From: Candidatus Dojkabacteria bacterium UBA5232
GTDB taxonomy: Bacteria > Patescibacteriota > Dojkabacteria > SC72
Direction of reading: 5' to 3'
Assembly: GCA_002409215.1 (NCBI GenBank)
Contig: DHUO01000015.1
Coordinates: 447-6,370, forward strand
Length of the DNA stretch: 5,924 bases
Positions 4,245 to 5,924 of the stretch are shown here, piece after piece. A model generated the notes under the pieces. It was not told where the DNA came from. It saw only the letters and a program-made list of their open reading frames with translations, and made no database searches. Positions within the stretch are counted from its first letter, which is position 1. Every line of letters starts with the position of its first letter. The translations under genes were made by a program, and so were the position numbers.

Positions 4245-5195
4245 GTGGCTAAAAAGAAAAATAAGTCTGCCCAAATTAAAACTACCCCAAATAAAAATTT
4301 TAAGAATCAAAAACCTGTTGCTAAGGATAGCATGGTTTCTAAGGTTGAGATTCGTGAGAGAAGAAATTATACATTATCCAGAATTATCGGAACACTTCTG
4401 ATTGTGTTGGGTGTCCTTTTGGTAGGATATGGTATTTTCTCCTACATCAGATCTAATAAAACTCCTAAGGTGGATGAATCTCTTAGACCCCCTACTACAT
4501 CTCAGACACAATCTGTAACAAATGCTGAGGAAATTCTAATAAAAGGAGAAGCTGAGGGTCTTGATAAGGTGTTGGTATTTTTAGACAATGAGGAAATTGG
4601 TAAGGCAAAGGTAAATAAGGATGGTAGCTATGAATATGCACACAAGGTTGAAAATGAAGGGAAATATATTATCTCCACAGCAGGAATGAAGGGTTTCTTT
4701 AAGAAATTACTTACTCCGAAATCAGATCCAATTGTTGTAACGGTGGATAGAACTGCTCCAGAGATGACAGATATTAAATATTCAAGTGAAGTTGGAACTG
4801 ATAATTTTGGAGTAATTGGGAATGCAGAACCAGGTAGTACAGTTGTTGTAAAAAGAGGAGTTGATGTATACGAGACTGAGGCTGATGAGACAGGCTTGTT
4901 TGCAATAAAAGATATTACTCTAGAAGAGGGTCCAAATGTATATTCTGTTGAGGTAAAAGATAGTGCAGGAAATGTTAATCAGATAGAGAAGAAGATTGAA
5001 GTAACATATTCAAAGGAAAGTAGTGTTAATGGTAATGCAGTTGTAGATGAGAATCTACCTGTTGCATCTGGAGAATTGGAAGCAGCACTTTCTGTTATTA
5101 AAGATGGAAAGATTATGCTAATGTTAGGAATAATTGCATTTGTTGCATTCTTAGCTTCTTCAGCAGTTGTTATCGCCAAAAGGCATAGAATATAA
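4245..5195 (+). CDS. Ig-like domain membrane protein, possible sortase substrate
   Basis: A 316-residue envelope protein. Residues 1-45 are very basic and polar (MAKKKNKSAQ onward), then a transmembrane helix at about 46-68. Two beta-rich modules follow outside: one at about 93-167 (ILIKGEAEG, DGSYEYAHKVENEGKY, ending VVTVDRTAPE) and one at about 168-255 (GVIGNAEPGSTVVV, ADETGLFAI, VYSVEVKDSAGNV). The pattern of a G-x-AEPGSTV strand, D-x-xGxF and V-x-V-x-D-x-AGN is typical of bacterial Ig-like modules. A short linker holds LPVASG (271-276), then a second hydrophobic helix (290-311) and a basic KRHRI tail. This end resembles a cell-wall sorting signal with an atypical motif. The start is GTG at 4245 with a modest AGGA 6 bases before it. 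The frame is open upstream of the membrane helix and Met30 is a weaker alternative. The gene is divergent from the sortase and 51 bp before the transporter gene. The function is inferred as surface adhesion or envelope scaffolding. Confidence 0.85.
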   Translation: MAKKKNKSAQIKTTPNKNFKNQKPVAKDSMVSKVEIRERRNYTLSRIIGTLLIVLGVLLVGYGIFSYIRSNKTPKVDESLRPPTTSQTQSVTNAEEILIKGEAEGLDKVLVFLDNEEIGKAKVNKDGSYEYAHKVENEGKYIISTAGMKGFFKKLLTPKSDPIVVTVDRTAPEMTDIKYSSEVGTDNFGVIGNAEPGSTVVVKRGVDVYETEADETGLFAIKDITLEEGPNVYSVEVKDSAGNVNQIEKKIEVTYSKESSVNGNAVVDENLPVASGELEAALSVIKDGKIMLMLGIIAFVAFLASSAVVIAKRHRI

Positions 5196-5205
5196 GATAA
5201 CTCTG

Positions 5206-5225
5206 TGCTATATTTATATATAGCA
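5206..5225. repeat. intergenic hairpin between Ig-like and transporter genes
   Basis: TGCTATAT and ATATAGCA form a perfect 8-bp stem around the loop TTAT, 10 bases after the stop codon and 21 before the next ATG. It is A-T rich and followed by TTAAGTTTAAAT rather than a clean T-run. It may act as a weak terminator or processing site that lowers expression of the transporter relative to the upstream gene. Confidence 0.4.
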
Positions 5226-5246
5226 TTAAGTTTAAATAGGGAGTCT

Positions 5247-5924
5247 ATGCCTAAGATATATTCTGTCGAGAGTGAAAAGAGTGATTCTATAGAATCAAAG
5301 GTTAAAAGGGTTGAAATAGATTTATCAACAAAGCTGTTAGTTTTGATTGCTATTGTTTTAGCTATGATTTTCTTTGGTAAACAACTCCTTTCTGTTGTGT
5401 TGTTCATGATGCTATCCTTTGTCTTTATGTGCGCAATGAGACCAATTGTGAGATGGTTTATGAAAAACAAGGTTTCAAAAGGTTGGGCTCTTTTCCTGTC
5501 CTACTCAACAGTAATTCTCTTTTTAATTATTCTTGTTGCTATTATAGTGGTTCCATTTATCTCTCAAATGGATAGTCTCTTACAAACGCTTCCTAAATGG
5601 GTGGAAGGTGTGCTTGAATGGTTGAAGAATATAAATATTGGTGGTAGGACTATTGATACTGCAGAGATTGAAAAGAGTCTTGCTGATTGGTTGAAGAATC
5701 TAACAAACCCAGATAACGTGAGAAATGTAACATCAGCTGTTGGTGGTGTGTTTAATGGCTTCGCCACATTCCTTTCTGCTGTTGTTCTTTCTGTATATCT
5801 TGTTTCTGAACACGATTCGCTGTCCGATATTCTTTTTATGAGGATTAGATCTACGGAGAAAAAAGATAGAGTAAAACAATTAATTGTTGATGTTGAAAAC
5901 AAATTAGGTAGTTGGGTTTTAGGT
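5247..5924 (+). CDS. AI-2E family (PerM/UPF0118) transporter, N-terminal part
   Basis: The first 226 codons of an inner-membrane protein that runs off the window. Family members have seven or eight membrane helices and have been linked to autoinducer-2 export or to ion exchange; the substrate here is unknown. A polar cytosolic N-terminus of about 27 residues is followed by a tight helix pair (29-43 and 47-65), the short MRPIVRWFMKNK segment, a helix at 80-104 and a long extracytoplasmic amphipathic stretch with PKWVEGVLEWLKN (about 105-160). A helix at 163-187 ends VYLVSEHD, and the segment KKDRVKQLIVDVENKLGSWVLG is the characteristic sequence before the conserved core. AGGGAG sits just before the ATG at 5247, rather close (3 bases). 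Probably co-transcribed with the Ig-like gene across a 51-bp gap that contains a hairpin. Family call good; the missing half holds the most diagnostic motifs. Confidence 0.85.
   Translation, partial: MPKIYSVESEKSDSIESKVKRVEIDLSTKLLVLIAIVLAMIFFGKQLLSVVLFMMLSFVFMCAMRPIVRWFMKNKVSKGWALFLSYSTVILFLIILVAIIVVPFISQMDSLLQTLPKWVEGVLEWLKNINIGGRTIDTAEIEKSLADWLKNLTNPDNVRNVTSAVGGVFNGFATFLSAVVLSVYLVSEHDSLSDILFMRIRSTEKKDRVKQLIVDVENKLGSWVLG

Noticed and set aside
1..5924. Recoded genetic code (UGA as an amino acid), known from some CPR lineages
   Set aside because: All genes read through normally with the standard code and end in TAA or TAG. The absence of TGA stops in about seven genes is expected at this base composition.
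1..5924. CRISPR array, insertion sequence or toxin-antitoxin pair
   Set aside because: No regularly spaced repeats, no transposase-like protein and no paired small genes with recognisable toxin or antitoxin motifs were seen on either strand.

Overview
This is an AT-rich, gene-dense bacterial window. It has single-nucleotide or short gene gaps, only TAA/TAG stops among the genes that end inside it, and a bacterial tRNA gene with an encoded CCA. The combination of a compact genome, a class D/E-like sortase, Ig-like membrane proteins and a trigger factor that has lost its prolyl isomerase domain suggests a Patescibacteria/CPR-type organism. That taxonomic guess is inference; the sequence contains no phylogenetic marker strong enough to prove it. 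The genetic code looks standard.

Left part (1-1260). A Nudix hydrolase gene on the minus strand appears to be read from an extended -10 box placed so close to the start that its mRNA would be nearly leaderless. A plus-strand gene for a DUF6624-like protein follows. Next comes about 190 bp without an intact gene. It holds a 41-codon minus-strand stretch that looks like a gene remnant, a 14-bp perfect palindrome and an inverted repeat. Then comes a complete tRNA-Val(GAC) on the minus strand. An 18-bp near-copy of the 3' end of this tRNA lies at 435-452, so the DUF6624-like gene sits between two tRNA-end repeats. This is the arrangement expected of a small or decayed element integrated at a tRNA gene.

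Middle part (1261-4142). A minus-strand gene run, probably one operon, reads sortase, trigger factor (tig), clpP and a small acidic protein of unknown function. The clpP stop and the next start overlap by one base (TAATG). The tRNA-Val follows and has a recognisable promoter of its own inside the end of the last gene. Trigger factor meets nascent chains at the ribosome and ClpP degrades proteins, so their pairing is classical. A sortase at the head of the run and an unknown protein coupled to clpP are less usual. The unfoldase gene clpX is not next to clpP here.

Right part (4143-5924). A 102-bp divergent intergenic region carries a candidate plus-strand promoter. It is followed by a gene for a membrane protein with two transmembrane segments, two Ig-like modules and an LPVASG sequence before the C-terminal anchor. 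Then comes the 5' part of an AI-2E (PerM/UPF0118) family transporter that runs off the window. The Ig-like protein is a plausible substrate or partner of the divergently encoded sortase. No stretch longer than 300 bases lacks a gene.
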